From Euborellia annulipes (Eukaryota > Arthropoda > Insecta > Dermaptera > Anisolabididae), in assembly GCA_023213315.1 (NCBI GenBank), contig JAKCPI010011664.1, positions 1-64,000 of the forward strand: a stretch of 64,000 nucleotides of DNA, in the 5' to 3' direction. The number at the start of each line of letters is the position of its first letter. The stretch's first letter is position 1. Under the pieces are notes generated by a model. It was not told the DNA's origin, ran no database searches, and saw only the letters and a program-made list of their open reading frames with translations. Position numbers and translations under genes: made by a program. This document shows, piece by piece, positions 23,341 to 34,947 of this stretch.

Positions 23341-23512
23341 ATATAAAAATGTATGAGATAAATTGATAATAACTGCAATTATCATTGTTTATTTATATTA
23401 ATTGATAAATCTTATCTATTTAAATCGCTCAGGCCCTGAAGCAAATCACTGACCATTGGATCATAAAACAAAGCTCTTGTCTCTACTCCAAGCAAGACGA
23501 TTATTGTTGATT

Positions 23513-23871
23513 TCAATTTCCATTGTCGTAACAAAGAGCTCTCAAAAATAGCGGCGTGCAGGTGTGACTGTTAAGTGGCGCCCCAAGCGGCCATTTTCGT
23601 AAACTCCCCGCTTGCCACGCCAGCCTGACTCTTTGAAGCCGCAAGCCAGAAGCATTTGCACACAAGTGTTGGCCCCGAGGCGGCCAAGATCCCAACCTCT
23701 TTCGATCAGAACCGAACCAACGACCGGCCAACGGACATCACGTTACGGGACGAGGCATGCCGGCCTCGTCAGTGCTACTAAACACTCGTGGACTCTGTGT
23801 TCTTTGTGATTGTGCTCTTGTTTGTTTAATTGAAAACTCACCCCAGGCCGGATAGTGCTCACCACTCAAGA
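23513..23871 (+). promoter_or_regulatory. Candidate untranslated first exon and promoter (+)
   Basis: A GC-rich, CpG-containing block of about 350 bp ends at a textbook donor: exon ...CTCAAGA then GTAAGTTTT at 23872. An arthropod-like initiator TCAGTG occurs near 23769. The longest ATG-initiated frame that starts in it (at 23757, MPASSVLLNT...) stops at TAG before the donor, so the block reads as 5' UTR rather than coding. Overlapping 65- and 72-residue ORFs on both strands have no domains. It may be an alternative first exon of a + strand gene, possibly the one with a coding exon at 51.5 kb, but no acceptor linking them is visible. Exon start and TSS are guesses. Confidence 0.45.
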
Positions 23872-24006
23872 GTAAGTTTTATTATTATTATTCACTTGAT
23901 TAAGGGCTGTCTCGATGAATTATATAAGAATAACCTAGTTGACATGCAAACACCTGTAGATTAAAATATATATATCATTTCGATAAGATAATAAAATTGA
24001 AATTCT

Positions 24007-24024
24007 TGTTGTTGTTGTTGTTGC
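24007..24024. repeat. (GTT)n microsatellite
   Basis: Five to six GTT units within the putative first intron. Confidence 0.8.
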
Positions 24025-24242
24025 ATACAGTTACTTACCTGGTGTTCTTAAATATGCGAATAGGTGCGTTTGTTACTTTGGTAGTAATATACCGTTAAAC
24101 TAGAATCTTCTGTCAATTTCCATCTTAAATTAGAAATTATTGTTACTTTTCCATTTCATAAAAAAATGAGAAATGTCATTTTGTTTTTATCGTTTTTCTG
24201 GTTTATTTTTTAATGACATGACACTCTTTTGCAAACTTGATC

Positions 24243-24405
24243 TTGTTTTTTTTTTTTTTTTTATCGATATATGTGTCTCAAGGGGAATTCATTGTTTAAA
24301 GCTGGTCCAGAGAGGCTCATCTGGGTTACCTTGAAAGGCACTCCCAACAAGCTGTCCGAGGACTTGTTCTTGTGGATCTCGATCTTCACTCAATGTCCAT
24401 CCTCT
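24243..24405 (-). pseudogene. Possible retrocopy fragment with poly(A)
   Basis: On the minus strand a GC-richer block of about 130 bp has an open frame reading VKIEIHKNKSSDSLL, GVPFKVTQMSLSGPA and LNNEFPLRHIYR, then a stop. It runs straight into about 19 A residues (T on the given strand, 24243-24263). A poly(A) directly after an open frame suggests a reverse-transcribed mRNA piece. The plus strand is also open here (KAGPERLIWVTLKG...), so the strand is not certain. I recognise neither protein. The upstream end is cut by a stop codon, so only a fragment remains. A conserved exon is the alternative. Confidence 0.3.
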
Positions 24406-26280
24406 TATTTTTATTTTTATTCACTACCTTTGGCGAATAACAAAATAAATTATTCGAGCTTTGCATACCAAACAGGTTTTTTATTGTTGTTTTGAATATT
24501 CCATTGTTGATTTGAATATCTTATCATTGTTGATTTCGAATTGTTGCAACTTTTTAATTTTAAAACGGTTTTTCGGCAATGAAATAATAATGCTCTTCCA
24601 TTTTCTGTTCAACTACATTGAATTTCATATCTAGTAATCCTAACAAAACTTAATTAACAGCATACATAAGAAATTTGCATAAGATTTATATACAATTTGA
24701 ATTCCATATTTTCATTCAATTTCATGGAAACTTCCTATACAACTTGCTTTTATATGTTTTTAAAATGATTGAAATTTGTCTTTGACTATTTCATAAACAA
24801 ATCATATCTCAAATATGTGATTTATTATTATAAAATTTATTTGGTGTTTTTATTAAATAGAACTCTTGAACTAATCTTTAACAAAAATACATTTTTAATG
24901 AATCTTTCTTCTATAAATTCCTTTAAACTTTCCTATTTATCTTATCTAAAAATCTTGTAAAAATAAATGAGCTTAAAATTTCAATTATCTTTGTGAAAAT
25001 TCTGTCTAATGACTTAAATAATAGGGAAAAGTTAATATTTTTTAATGGCTGTTTACATATGAATATTTTGAAAAATTGATCTAATTAACAATTTTTGACA
25101 TAACTAATTTCATTAGTTGATTAATATTTTGATTAATATTCAAACATAAGAGGATATATTTTTTTTTTAATATTCAATTAATAAAAACATCAAAGGAAAT
25201 AAATCTCAATATGTAATTCTAATTTTCCTCTTAATAATTTATTAATACCAATTCCATGAATATAAAAAACTGTATTATTCTTTGATCCTAAGTAAAAAAC
25301 TTTTTTATCCTTAAAATAAACAATCAATAAAAATATAATAGTAGGCCTGCTTACTTTTTTCTGCATAAAGATATAATAAAAGCGTCTGTCACTTGGTCTG
25401 CATACCTGATAAACAAAATGTTAATATAAATTTCATGTTTCAATAAAGTTTAATAAATAATTGATAGATATAAAAATTATGAAATGAAATTAAGATCTAA
25501 GAGTCAGTGCTCATATCCCGTTCTAAGCGATAAAATGGTTACTAATTTAAATAAATATAAGCTAAATTTCGACGGAATTTGAAATGCCTCTCGGTGCCAA
25601 ACGAAAATCTCGATAATTTGACAAAAAAAGGAGAATTTTTTATTTAATAAAAATAAATTTTTTGTCGGTCCGCTTGCGCACTCTAGTGTTTTGATTTATA
25701 ATTAAAAATTCCCATTTGTAGTCCCCCACGATCATGTTTTTAGGTGGGGGGTAGTACCTGATGTCCTTGACTGCACTTGACTTTTAAAAAAACACCCAAG
25801 GGTACGCGCGTAGGATGCCACCAATAAATTTCTTTTTTTTCGCACTCTTTCTTTTCCATTTCGCTAAATCAATACCACACCTTACTTGCAAATAGACATC
25901 TATTTGAACTAATTGCTAGACAAACTAATTTATCGTAATTTACTTAGTCTATTGTTTAGAAAAGTAAATAATTACTTGTTTGCTCTTCATACAAAAATAT
26001 ACCGCCGAATCAAAAATAATTTTCACACACGCCATTTAAAGATTCTCCGCCTCTTTGGCGACATTTGCATATTTTATTTTCTAGATAAAAATATTTTTGT
26101 TTAGATTAAATTTGTGTTGTTAAAACTTTGATATGCTATCGCGATAAATCCTAATAAAAAATATTTGGGCTAAACATTTTCGAGCTTATCTATTAATACC
26201 ACCTATAGCCTATATTAATTTTTTAATAATTTTTATTTTCATATACAATTTTCCAAGATATTTATCATTATACTAAGTGA
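24406..26280. other. AT-rich stretch, no gene seen
   Basis: About 1.9 kb. ORFs at 24769-24960 and 25913-26104 are low-complexity. The segment 25585-25830 is somewhat less AT-rich, with GGTGGGGGGTAG, but has no recognisable feature. Confidence 0.45.
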
Positions 26281-26515
26281 CATGAATATATCCAAAGTAT
26301 ACGATATTTTTTCGAGGTCCCTAGGAGGATATCTTGTTTTATCTGCTGTTAAGTTAGGAGGCCCCAACACAATTTTAGTAAAAGGGACTTTTCAGGCGGA
26401 CATTTCGACGCCCTTGGAACGACGCAGTGACGTCCATAGCAAGTCCCTTGTCAGTCCAAAACGTCCCATTCGGTCCCACGTCGTCTATGTGGATAGAATT
26501 TATTCATATTTATGA
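26281..26515. other. GC-richer block, unidentified
   Basis: A 77-codon frame (MNISKVYDIFSRSLGG...) runs through the block but shows no domain. GGGACTTTTCAGGCGGACATT and AAAACGTCCCATTCGG give it the look of a decayed DNA transposon with GGGAC motifs in both orientations (AAAGGGACTTTT near 26381, AACGTCCC near 26460). Not assigned. Confidence 0.3.
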
Positions 26516-28355
26516 ATTTATCCATATTTATTCAAATAATTTATCTTTCAAATTTCCAGACACCTGTTCTTCCCCTTTCTCCCTCTTTTGAAAGAATGTA
26601 AAACTGACTCATAACCTTACCCTACCCCTCCGTTATTCAGAAAGTGGCTAAATTTTCATTTTAATTCTTTATTAAAACTAGGAATTTCTAAACGGATGCA
26701 TCTATGTTTATTTATATTTAGAACAAATTTTTTTTAAAGAACAAAGAATAGAATCTGGGACAACATTGCAACATCTATTTTTCATTTTAATCAATAGCTA
26801 GTTTAAAGATTTTTATTTATAAAATTTCATCTTCATTAAAAAGAAAAAGACACCAAAAAGTAAAAATATCTATTCAACCGGATTCAAACCCGGACGGTGA
26901 TTCACAGAAAGCATATTTTTATAGCCAAGAAAAGAGAAAGATTTGTTCCTAGTCAAAAGATGTCTATGATTAACAAACATCTCCATAAACGCCTTTTTGA
27001 TCGCAGCTTATTCATTATTTTCGCTTAAACGGTTGATTCAAAGGATGTCAATTAACTTAATATATTTCCTTTTTTTTTACAATTAGTCCTCAATAAAAAA
27101 AGAGCAAAATTACGTAAATATTAAACTGGTTTTTATTTCCTCTTAGGTATTATATATGATTTGACATACTTTTTCACTTGTCCCAATAATATTAATTAAT
27201 TTCTTTGTATATATCTATCTATTATTTTTATTTTAACTTGAAAAAAAAAAAAAATTAATTTGGGTGGAGTTTGAATAAATACTAATTGATTTCCTCAATT
27301 TTATCGTCAATATTTATAATTACTTTTTATAATAATTAAAAAAAGTTTCCTTAATTAAAAAAAAATTCCTTGGGTTACTAATACATATTTATTAATTTTT
27401 TTTCTATCGACGTCATGGACCATTTTTATATAAATCTTTTCATTTTCAATCTTTAAATTAAAATTATTTAAAATTACTAAATTGAGAAAAATCAATAATT
27501 TCGATTTTAGATTAATATAATTTTTTGAGTTCTGTATATTCATTTGCTGATGGGCCCAATGAACCCACGATCTCCAGCATATTTGAGCCTGTCAATTAAA
27601 TTTTTTATCAATATTTTAATTTAGTAAAATTTTAAATGCATGAATTTTTATCTTACACTGTGTGAGTGAAAAAATATTTCTATACTCGTAATTAATCTTT
27701 TATGATAATCGCTGAATAGGTAATGCCATTAGAAAATTAGGTCACTCAAGTTCATAAAGAGTTTTTAAGTTTTAAAATATTATATTTTCCTAGGTGACAA
27801 TAATTCATATTACTTATAAAAAAAAATTAGCTTTAACACAAACAAATATATTTTTTTTTCATTATCAATTAGGCTTGTGAGACATGTAAAACTCCATAAT
27901 GGCCAAAATAAACACTTTTGTCTATTTAGAATATATTCATTTTGGCTTCCTCACTGAATCATTGCCAAGTTGTTGAACATAATTAACAACTTTTTTTTTA
28001 ATAATCACACCTCATTATAATTAATAATATAAATAATTTTAATATTTATAATTTATAATTAAACTTTCCCTCTCTAAGCTTTACAAAATTTAGCTTTTTT
28101 TGTTGGATTTGGGTTGGTTTTGAAATTTTAGATGAGACTAAGAGGGAAAGGACAAGAAAAAATTCTTATTCTTCTGATGCGAAATTTCAAAGTCAATTTC
28201 TAATAAAATTTTTATAACCGATCGTGAACGATTTCATTTTAAAAGCCAATTAATTGAGCATTTCGAATTTGGTAGTGGATTAATTCTTTTTATGTGTAAC
28301 TTTAAGAAAATAGGCCTACCATTTCTTATCTAGGATTAAATTCTCATTTAACCCA
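26516..28355. other. AT-rich stretch, no gene seen
   Basis: About 1.8 kb. A minus-strand ORF at 27355-27543 is Asn/Ile/Lys-rich and not credible. An isolated tRNA-B-box-like GGTTTGAATCC on the minus strand near 26880 has no A box. Confidence 0.45.
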
Positions 28356-28371
28356 TATTCTTACACTATCC

Positions 28372-28608
28372 CCATTCTTACACTGTCCTCATGACCTCCC
28401 GTGATTGGAACAAGCTCCCTGCGTCTATCTTCCCCAAAACCTACAATCTTCAGACTTTCAAGTCTAACCTCAACAGGCATCTTCTCAGTTCCCGCAGTTG
28501 AGTTTCCCCTTTATGCTTCTCCTTTTGTTTTTATTTTCTTCCTGGCTGCATGTGACTATTGGTCATTATAGGTCTTCGGACCTTATGCACCCATTCCAAA
28601 AAAAAAAA
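28372..28608 (+). mobile_element. LINE (non-LTR retrotransposon) 3' end, 5'-truncated
   Basis: An open frame from about 28382 to the TGA at 28499-28501 reads TVLMTSRDWNKLPASIF, PKTYNLQTFKSNL, NRHLLSSRS. The RDWNKLP...TFKSNL pattern is the extreme C-terminus of many LINE reverse transcriptase ORFs. A UTR of about 95 bp follows (ATTATAGGTCTTCGGACC) and ends in 11 A at 28598-28608. CTATCC stands on both sides (28366-28371 and 28609-28614), a likely target duplication. Only about 40 codons remain, so it is dead on arrival, typical of 5' truncation. A sister copy lies at 38738-38915 on the other strand. Clade (CR1/L2/RTE or other) cannot be settled from this tail. Confidence 0.8.
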
Positions 28609-28614
28609 CTATCC

Positions 28615-29395
28615 TCTCTCTCCTCCACTCCTTATTTTAAATAATTAGGTCTAGATTTTTATAAAAAAATTTATTTTATTCTGCATATAGGCCTACTGTA
28701 TATTTTTAATATATTTTTTATCTCAATTGATTTAATAGTTTCCGCTGACCTTGAACATTCTATGGAGTTATGTGTAGGTATACCAGACCTTAATCTTGGA
28801 TATGCATCCTTCTATATATTATCCAGCACTTATGAAACTGGGGCATCATTTTACTTACAATTGTTAGTCTAATAAGAGCATTCGATAAAATAAATTAGGT
28901 TTGAAAACAATCTCAATGTACACTTGCCCCAACTTTTTATATTACATATTTTTTTAAACGATTATTAAAAAATAAAAATATTTTTTTTGTCTTTTTTCAA
29001 TAATAATCTGATTATCCCAAAAGTTAAGAAAACTATTATTAAGCCTATAATACACCTTTTCAAAGGATAAAATCCATTATTTCTTCTCTGCTATAAATAA
29101 ATTCAATTGCACAACTTACAATACAAATGTTTTTCATTCTAAAATCAATGATTCTTAATTTGAACTATGTTCCCTTGACAAAACTATTAAAGTATAAATA
29201 TTGTTTTATTGGAAGAACTTTCTAGATTCCTTAGTAAATTTTGATAATAAAATATTTTTCTAAATTAAATTCAACAGGACTGCATAATACTCCTAATTGC
29301 GCTTTTACTTGTAAATTTATTTACTACATGTAAAAGCCGTAGAATATACGCTACTTTCTTTATCAACAGTTTTTAAGTAGTTCCTTTTGAGGTTT
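28615..29395. other. AT-rich stretch, no gene seen
   Basis: No recognisable gene or repeat. Confidence 0.45.
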
Positions 29396-29464
29396 TTGCT
29401 GTGATGTGATTATAATGGAGAATTGGGGATATCAGCCAAATTGGGATTATCTAGGTTCAATAAA

Positions 29465-29524
29465 ACTCCGAGAATGAAACGTTTCGGCCTGAATTTATTT
29501 GGCCATCTTCAGTTATTGAGAATT
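29465..29524 (-). ncRNA. Hammerhead ribozyme, left arm of 29.4-kb element
   Basis: Minus strand: stem I side AAUUCUCAAUAA; CUGAAGA; U; GGCC/GGCC stem II around AAAUAAAUUCA; GAAAC; GUU; stem I side UCAUUCUCGGAGUU. The core is intact, but the cleavage triplet is GUU rather than the favoured GUC and one stem I pair is broken. Weaker than its partner in the right arm. Confidence 0.6.
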
Positions 29525-29710
29525 ATATACATAGTGCAAGTGCACATGTGATCAAACCAGAACTCGTCAATTTTAAAATTTATTTGCTTCATACAATGAT
29601 TATCTCTGAGCTTGGGCACAGGTGCCATATAATTTTATATGAAGTAAATAAATTTTATTATTGACGAGTCCTGGTTTGATCACATGTGCACACACTTGCA
29701 CTATGTGTAT

Positions 29711-29771
29711 AATTCCCAATAACTGAAGATGGCCAAATAAATTCAGGCCGAAACGTCTTATTCTGGGAGTT
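29711..29771 (+). ncRNA. Hammerhead ribozyme, right arm, well paired
   Basis: Plus strand: AAUUCCC and AAUAA (29711-29722) lead into CUGAAGA (29723-29729), one U, stem II GGCC (29731-29734) with GGCC (29746-29749), then GAAA and CGUC. After the predicted cut at 29757/29758, UUAUU pairs with AAUAA and, past a two-base bulge, GGGAGUU pairs with AAUUCCC. Twelve stem I pairs plus four stem II pairs make this the best-folded copy. Stem III is just ACGU, self-complementary, so dimer action is likely. The family link to Penelope-like retroelement ribozymes is established for the motif and inferred here. Confidence 0.75.
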
Positions 29772-30270
29772 TTATTAACCTAGATAATCCCAATTTGGCT
29801 GATATCTCCAATTCTCCATTATAGTTTTTAAGTTCAAATTCTGCAAATATAATGGCGTATCCCTACTTATTCAGTATTGAAAGGAGGCAAGGGGTTTGTT
29901 TTTTGAACGATGAAATCTTCAAACTTTTCACTTTGTATAATTTTTAAATTTCTTTACTTTTTTAACTCCGGGAATTTTGATTCTCCATAGTATTCTATTT
30001 TTAGGATATTTGATATTTTTTCTTTATATAAATTTAATAAAAAAAACTCATCCTTTTAATCTCCCATTATATAATTATAAATAAACGCAATACCTTTGCT
30101 GTTTGTAACTTGATTCCTGAGTCTCGATCTCATCCATCTCCTAAACTAGCAGCCTGTTCTTTTCTTTTATCAGTGACATGTTAATTATCCATTTAGAATC
30201 TATTATGACCTTTTCCTATGGTATTTTTAGAGTGTCTGGCGCCTGAATATCAGAAGAAAGTTGAACTTAC

Positions 30271-30610
30271 CGAACGGTAGGTGACACGTGCAATTGGTCA
30301 GCTGACATCCATAAATAACCTGAAATGTGAATGAACTTGTTGTTGTCCAAGCGATTTTAGATCTCTCTCGACAAATGTCCTCCTCCTGCCGAAATCTTTT
30401 CTTCTTTCTTTCTTGACGTGACTTTGAACAAACACTCGTTGAATGGAGCAGCTTTGATGCTGTGGTTGTTGTGGGTTGCTGCTGCTGTTAATGTTTTTTT
30501 TTTTTTTGTGTTTGCGTGAACATACACCGACGGTCTCAGGACCTATAAATGGCGATCGAATGTTGAATGGCGACTTTCCTCTGTCTCCAGATTGCAAGTC
30601 GATATCTCCA
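30271..30610 (-). promoter_or_regulatory. Candidate untranslated first exon (-)
   Basis: On the minus strand a GC-richer block runs from about 30610 to a donor reading ...CCGTTCG then GTAAGTTC (30270-30264 on the complement). It contains AAC/CAG-type triplet runs (AACAGCAGCAGCAACCC), common in arthropod 5' leaders. A 99-codon frame is open but has no ATG start upstream, and the first ATG (ATGGATGTCAGC) stops after four codons, so I read it as UTR. A TATA-like GATATTTAAGG lies upstream near 30625-30635. Gene unknown; it would be transcribed leftward, opposite to the 23.5- and 51.5-kb exons. Confidence 0.4.
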
Positions 30611-31184
30611 ACCCACGGGAGATACCTTAAATATCTTTCTTGGTGTTTAATAACAATTCCTCACCTGATGCTTGATCATATCAACATTTTTATATCAACT
30701 TGTATAAATTACTATCAATTTCAAATAAATTACTCGCATTGAGTATTTAAATTTTTAAATGGAACGGGGGCAGAAGGAATATAGAATTTTAAATGAGCCC
30801 CCCACGTTCGTTCTTCATGCCAATTTACTTCCTCAGATTTAAGAAATATGAATGGTTACTCCCATATATAAGTAGAGAAGATTTATTTGTAATCACCTTT
30901 GAGTAGTGATGACCAAAATAATAATTCAGGATCTGCTTTCTCATAAAAAAATTAATATGAACGAATTACTGGCATCGCCAAATTATATTTATCGTTATTA
31001 TTTATTTTTTTAATTGATATTCTTTCCTCAAAATGGATATATTCATTTAAAACTCATTTCAGTCATTAGTGTCAAACCTGACATGTTGTGGTTCTCTGAG
31101 AGGTAACTTTCTTGGGAATAATACTGAGGTGGCTTCTCGTTTCCTTCCTCAGGCATCTCACAAAGAGTTTGATAATATTTTATT
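30611..31184. other. AT-rich stretch, no gene seen
   Basis: Possible upstream region of the minus-strand exon. No further recognisable element. Confidence 0.4.
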
Positions 31185-31265
31185 TTGCTATGAGGTGGAT
31201 TAGAACTCAAGTTGTTTTCAACTCAGAATTATAAGCTTATCCCCTCAGCTATTCGCCTCCTCACA
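31185..31265 (-). mobile_element. tRNA-like SINE head, family C-like
   Basis: On the minus strand GAATAGCTGAGGGGATAAGC (A-box-like) is followed by GAGTTCTAATCC (B-box-like) about 45 bases later, spaced as in a tRNA with a long variable arm. There is no matching acceptor stem, so it is not a working tRNA. Confidence 0.45.
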
Positions 31266-33000
31266 TTTATACTACGCTCGGTAAAATGCATTTATCAAAA
31301 CAATGTGTCCATATTTTTCCGGAGTCTGATTTTGTTAAAGGTTCAAAGAGTGTGAATAAAAAACAAGAGAACTAAAATATCTGGTCTTCATCTATTCTTC
31401 AGCTAACTTATCCGATGTAAACTGATATGATTCGAGATTAACTCTATACCCTATAATTAAACTATTTCTTTCAGAAAACATCCCATGTCAGGCAGAATTT
31501 ATCAAAATTTTTCTATATATCTTTTATCAAAGTTTTTCAAAAATGTTGACAATTTAATAAAAAATAAAATTGTCCCATTTTACAAACAAAAATTTTTTAT
31601 GGACTCTATAGTAGCACTTCTCCTAACCGTATGGTGATTGGTTGCTTCTCCCTGATAGTCTAATATAAAAATAATTTAGGATTAAAAAAAAGAAGAAAAT
31701 CCTATATTTCTTTATTTCCGCTCTTATTTACTTTTGTTTCAGAAGAAAGTATATTTTCTTCTCATTAAATAAATATCTTCCCATCATCACCTTGAGACAC
31801 TTAAAATAATGATTATATTTCACCATATATTTTGTTCATATTAAATTTGCATTTTATCTTAAAGAAATATCTTTACAAAAGGGGGTGGAGTCGAATAAGG
31901 AAAATGATGTTTTAGATAATACATAGCTAGTATCACTATTTATTTATTATATTTTTGAAATGAGAACTTGGGACCTGTTTGCTTAAAACTACAATTCCGA
32001 TGGTGACTTTTATTAATCCGGCCATAAATTAAAGAATTTGAATATTTTATTACAATAATTATTTGACGAATCTTTTCATTTACATAGGCCTACCTTCAAT
32101 TTTTTTTTTTTTTTTTGATACTCCAATCCTTTACCCACTTCTAATATAATTCATTCCATATGCATTGGAATCTGGTCTTAACCCCCACGGCATTTATTTA
32201 CCTGATTTTTCTTGTGTGGGTTTTTCATTAACATTTTATTATCCACCAACTATATTTTGTGATATTCAAAATAAAACAAAAAAATATGGGAGGATAATCC
32301 AAGTATACTGATTTTTCTTTACTTACTTCCTTGAATAATTCGCAATTAGAATTGTTTGAAAATGGCAAAGCTACCAACCAAAAGACTTTCACTCGTGACT
32401 CATTGCTTCGGACTTTGATGCAACTTATTGCTTCTTGGAATAAAATACCTTTAGGGTAATTTTGAACTGAATCATATTATAAATTTCCTTATTAGTAAAA
32501 AAAAAAAAAAAATTGCTTATAAATTTAACTTTCAGTTTTTTCAACCCTTTGAGAATTGTAAACTTTAACTCACAACTATTGTTTATTCTTAATATTTAAA
32601 TTTTTGTGTAGGCCTCTTCTTAATATAATCTAAAATAGATAAACTGGATTATTTATTTACTGACCTATAGTATATTCATACATGAATAAAATATGAAAAT
32701 TTTATTAAACAATAAATCACCTCTCGATGACGTCAAACATCTTTTTTTTTAATTTATCCCTCTCGATGGCTGAGACCATTTAGGGATTATAGCAGAGTTG
32801 TTAAAAAAACCACTTTTTTAGACCAGGACACTGGTCAAAAGTGGTTAAAACCGTCCAAAATTGGTTTTAACCACAATTTTTTTTTTCAATTTTATGCTAT
32901 TAATATTGATATAAACATATGTATTATTTTCTCTAATCTAGATAAGTTAATATATAGAAAGAAAGTGTTGCGTTCATGTCACAATTCGATGACGAAATTG
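31266..33000. other. AT-rich stretch with an odd AACCACTTTT patch
   Basis: No gene seen. At 32798-32885, CAGAGTTGTTAAAAAAACC resembles the CAGAGTTGGCAAGTTTT end of the hAT-like element at 36750 and is followed by repeated GTGGTTAAAAC/AACCACTT motifs, but no second end was found. Poly(T) at 32100-32116 and poly(A) near 32500. Confidence 0.4.
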
Positions 33001-33053
33001 GATCCTTGGTACAGAAGGCCAGCACGCTAACCCATACACCAAGGCCCGAGCGC
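33001..33053 (-). mobile_element. SINE family A head fragment
   Basis: On the minus strand GCGCTCGGGCCTTGGTGTAT, GGGTTAGCGTGCTGGCC and TTCTGTACCAAGGATCC match the first half of SINE A. The B box is decayed and the tail is absent. Confidence 0.6.
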
Positions 33054-34696
33054 AAATTTAAAATTTGTTTTTCTTTTATTTACTATTTAAAATCGTTTTG
33101 GTTCGTGTACTTTTATTCGTATGTTCTCACTTTGAGGGAGATATTTTCTTAACATTCCTTCCAGAGGCTCCCGTCAAATCTCTCTCTCCTCTAAGGAATG
33201 TTATTGTTTAAATAGATTGAGTCAAGAAGAATTTGAAAGAAAAATGTTTTTGTCAACATCTATTTCTGTGCCTAGTTAGAATATTGGGGAATAGTTTGAA
33301 AACTGATATTTATACAATTTCATTTTAATAATAACAAATGAATTTCAGGTAGAATTTATTAGTCATATCATCATGTCATGTTCAAATCATCACATAAAAT
33401 ATCTCATTTTAATTTTATTCATTCTCAAATATAGTAAAATAAATAATCGACTGGATTCTTTTTCTGACCGTCCTTTTTTTGGAAATCATCGTTGTTTCAT
33501 AATTCAACATTCTTCAAATTTATCATTATCTAGAGAAATTAGTCATTTTTTTTTTTTTAGAATACCTATACCTTTTCTTTTCTGTAAGTAGAGTTCTCTC
33601 TCTTTTTAAAATTGTAATTTTCCATTTACGAAAGTTGGTTTTCGGTGGGTCCTTGACAAGAGCCTAAAAGCCCTTTGTCCATCATTTTGGAAAGGCCCCT
33701 TGGCCTCCATTCAAAGTATTTCTGGGGGCGGCACCCATTTACCGACATCACCTTCCATTCAATAAAAATTAGACATCCCACTTATCTCGTATACGACACA
33801 CCCGATTAATTATTTATTCAAAGGAATAAAGCTAAATTAATATTTTAATGCGAAAATAATCACCCGATTTGTAGTATTTTTTTTTTCTCTTTTTTCTCTT
33901 TTGTGCATATTCATATCGATATAATTCCTTAGTTGGTAATGTTTGTGTATCGAATTCAATGTCAACTGGACAAGCATATGCAAAAAAAAAAAAATACCAA
34001 AAAGGACGATTAAATTTCCTCAAATAAATTATCAAGAAAAAAAAATTTAAGGCAAGTTTTTTGTTCATTTATATATTTTTGAGAAACTTTTTTATTCAGA
34101 TAATAAATCACTCTTTATTAAATTTTTAAAATAATCACCTACCAAAAATGAATGCTATTTTTATTTTAGATTGGAAAGTTTTATTTTAAAATAGTATAAA
34201 TTAAACATTTCTTAAGTATTTTTATTATTGTATATTATAAAATTACTTTTTTCCTTTTAAAGTTCAACTTATTTAGTTTTGATTTGTTCATCTCAGGTGG
34301 TTGTTTTCCTTTTTGTGATACAATCAAAAAATACTTTCCAACTATCTATAGGCCTTTATAAAAATCTCCACCTTTTATGGAGTGATTTTTTTGCATTAGA
34401 AAAATAAAGGATTGTAAAACCGCAAACCACCCAATAATGCCTATTAATCCTAATGGACGATTGAAATAAAAATTTTACTCTCACCGATTCTCTTCTTTCC
34501 TCTAGTTCAGTTTCATAAAAAATAAATGAACACCACTAGCACTATAATAAATAAAGTCATTAAGCCAAAATAGAAAGCGTTTGAACAGAAATAGGAGTTT
34601 TTTGGTATAATAGTTTTGGCTCCATCCTTTTATGTCAAAACATTACCTACACTGCAAAAAAAATATTAATTTTTCAATCACTTTTTATATACATAC
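33054..34696. other. AT-rich stretch, no gene seen
   Basis: A less AT-rich patch at 33635-33760 (GGGGGCGGCACCC, TTGGCCTCC) is unidentified. ORFs at 33373-33591 and 33832-34068 are low-complexity. Confidence 0.4.
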
Positions 34697-34704
34697 TTTC
34701 GTGC

Positions 34705-34939
34705 CAATAGCGTATCCAGGTGTAGGCGAAGTGGGGTCCTCGCCCCCCACCCTCCGCCCCAGGCGTATCAAGCCTTTGGCGCCCCTCGCGAATCCGGCTT
34801 TCCGGCTTTTTTTTTTTGAAATTTCATAATAAATTCATTACAAAAAAAAGCTCAAACGAGATTAAAATACTAAAAAAAAGGTCGAACGAAAAACGGCGCC
34901 CCAGTTGAGCTCCGCCCTCAAAGTCTAGTTACGTCGCTG
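34705..34939. mobile_element. hAT-like MITE with perfect 8-bp target duplication
   Basis: TTTCGTGC flanks both sides exactly (34697-34704 and 34940-34947). The ends are CAATAGCGTATCCAGG and, reversed, CAGCGACGTAACTAGAC, a loose TIR of the CAG-GCGTA type. The 235-bp interior is G/C-run rich and has no ORF of note. An 8-bp duplication is the hAT hallmark (family knowledge). This is the best-defined member of the G-rich set. Confidence 0.8.
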
Positions 34940-34947
34940 TTTCGTGC

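Larger units (their letters stand above)
29396..29824. mobile_element. Inverted-repeat element with a hammerhead in each arm
   Basis: Arms of about 165-175 bp are reverse complements: TATAATGGAGAATTGG, GATATCAGCCAAATTGG, GATTATCTAGGTTCAATAAA, the hammerhead block, CATAGTGCAAGTG, CACATGTGATCAAACC, then GACGAGT in the left order. The centre (about 29585-29640) is unpaired and contains TCTGAGCTTGGGCACAGG. The outer halves match the 10305-10560 element; the inner AGTGCAAGTG...CTCGTC parts are missing there. No coding sequence. The pair of mirror-image ribozymes would let transcripts of either strand be processed. Confidence 0.75.

Noticed and set aside
23513..23809. 72-codon minus and 65-codon plus ORFs in the 23.5-kb GC block
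   Set aside because: GC-rich DNA has few stops by chance; no domain. The GTAAGT donor suggests a UTR exon instead.
26871..26940. Possible tRNA or SINE head on the minus strand (GGTTTGAATCC)
   Set aside because: Only a B-box-like site; no A box, no cloverleaf, no known SINE body next to it.
30298..30597. 99-codon minus-strand ORF
   Set aside because: It has no ATG; the first ATG is followed by a stop after four codons. Treated as UTR.
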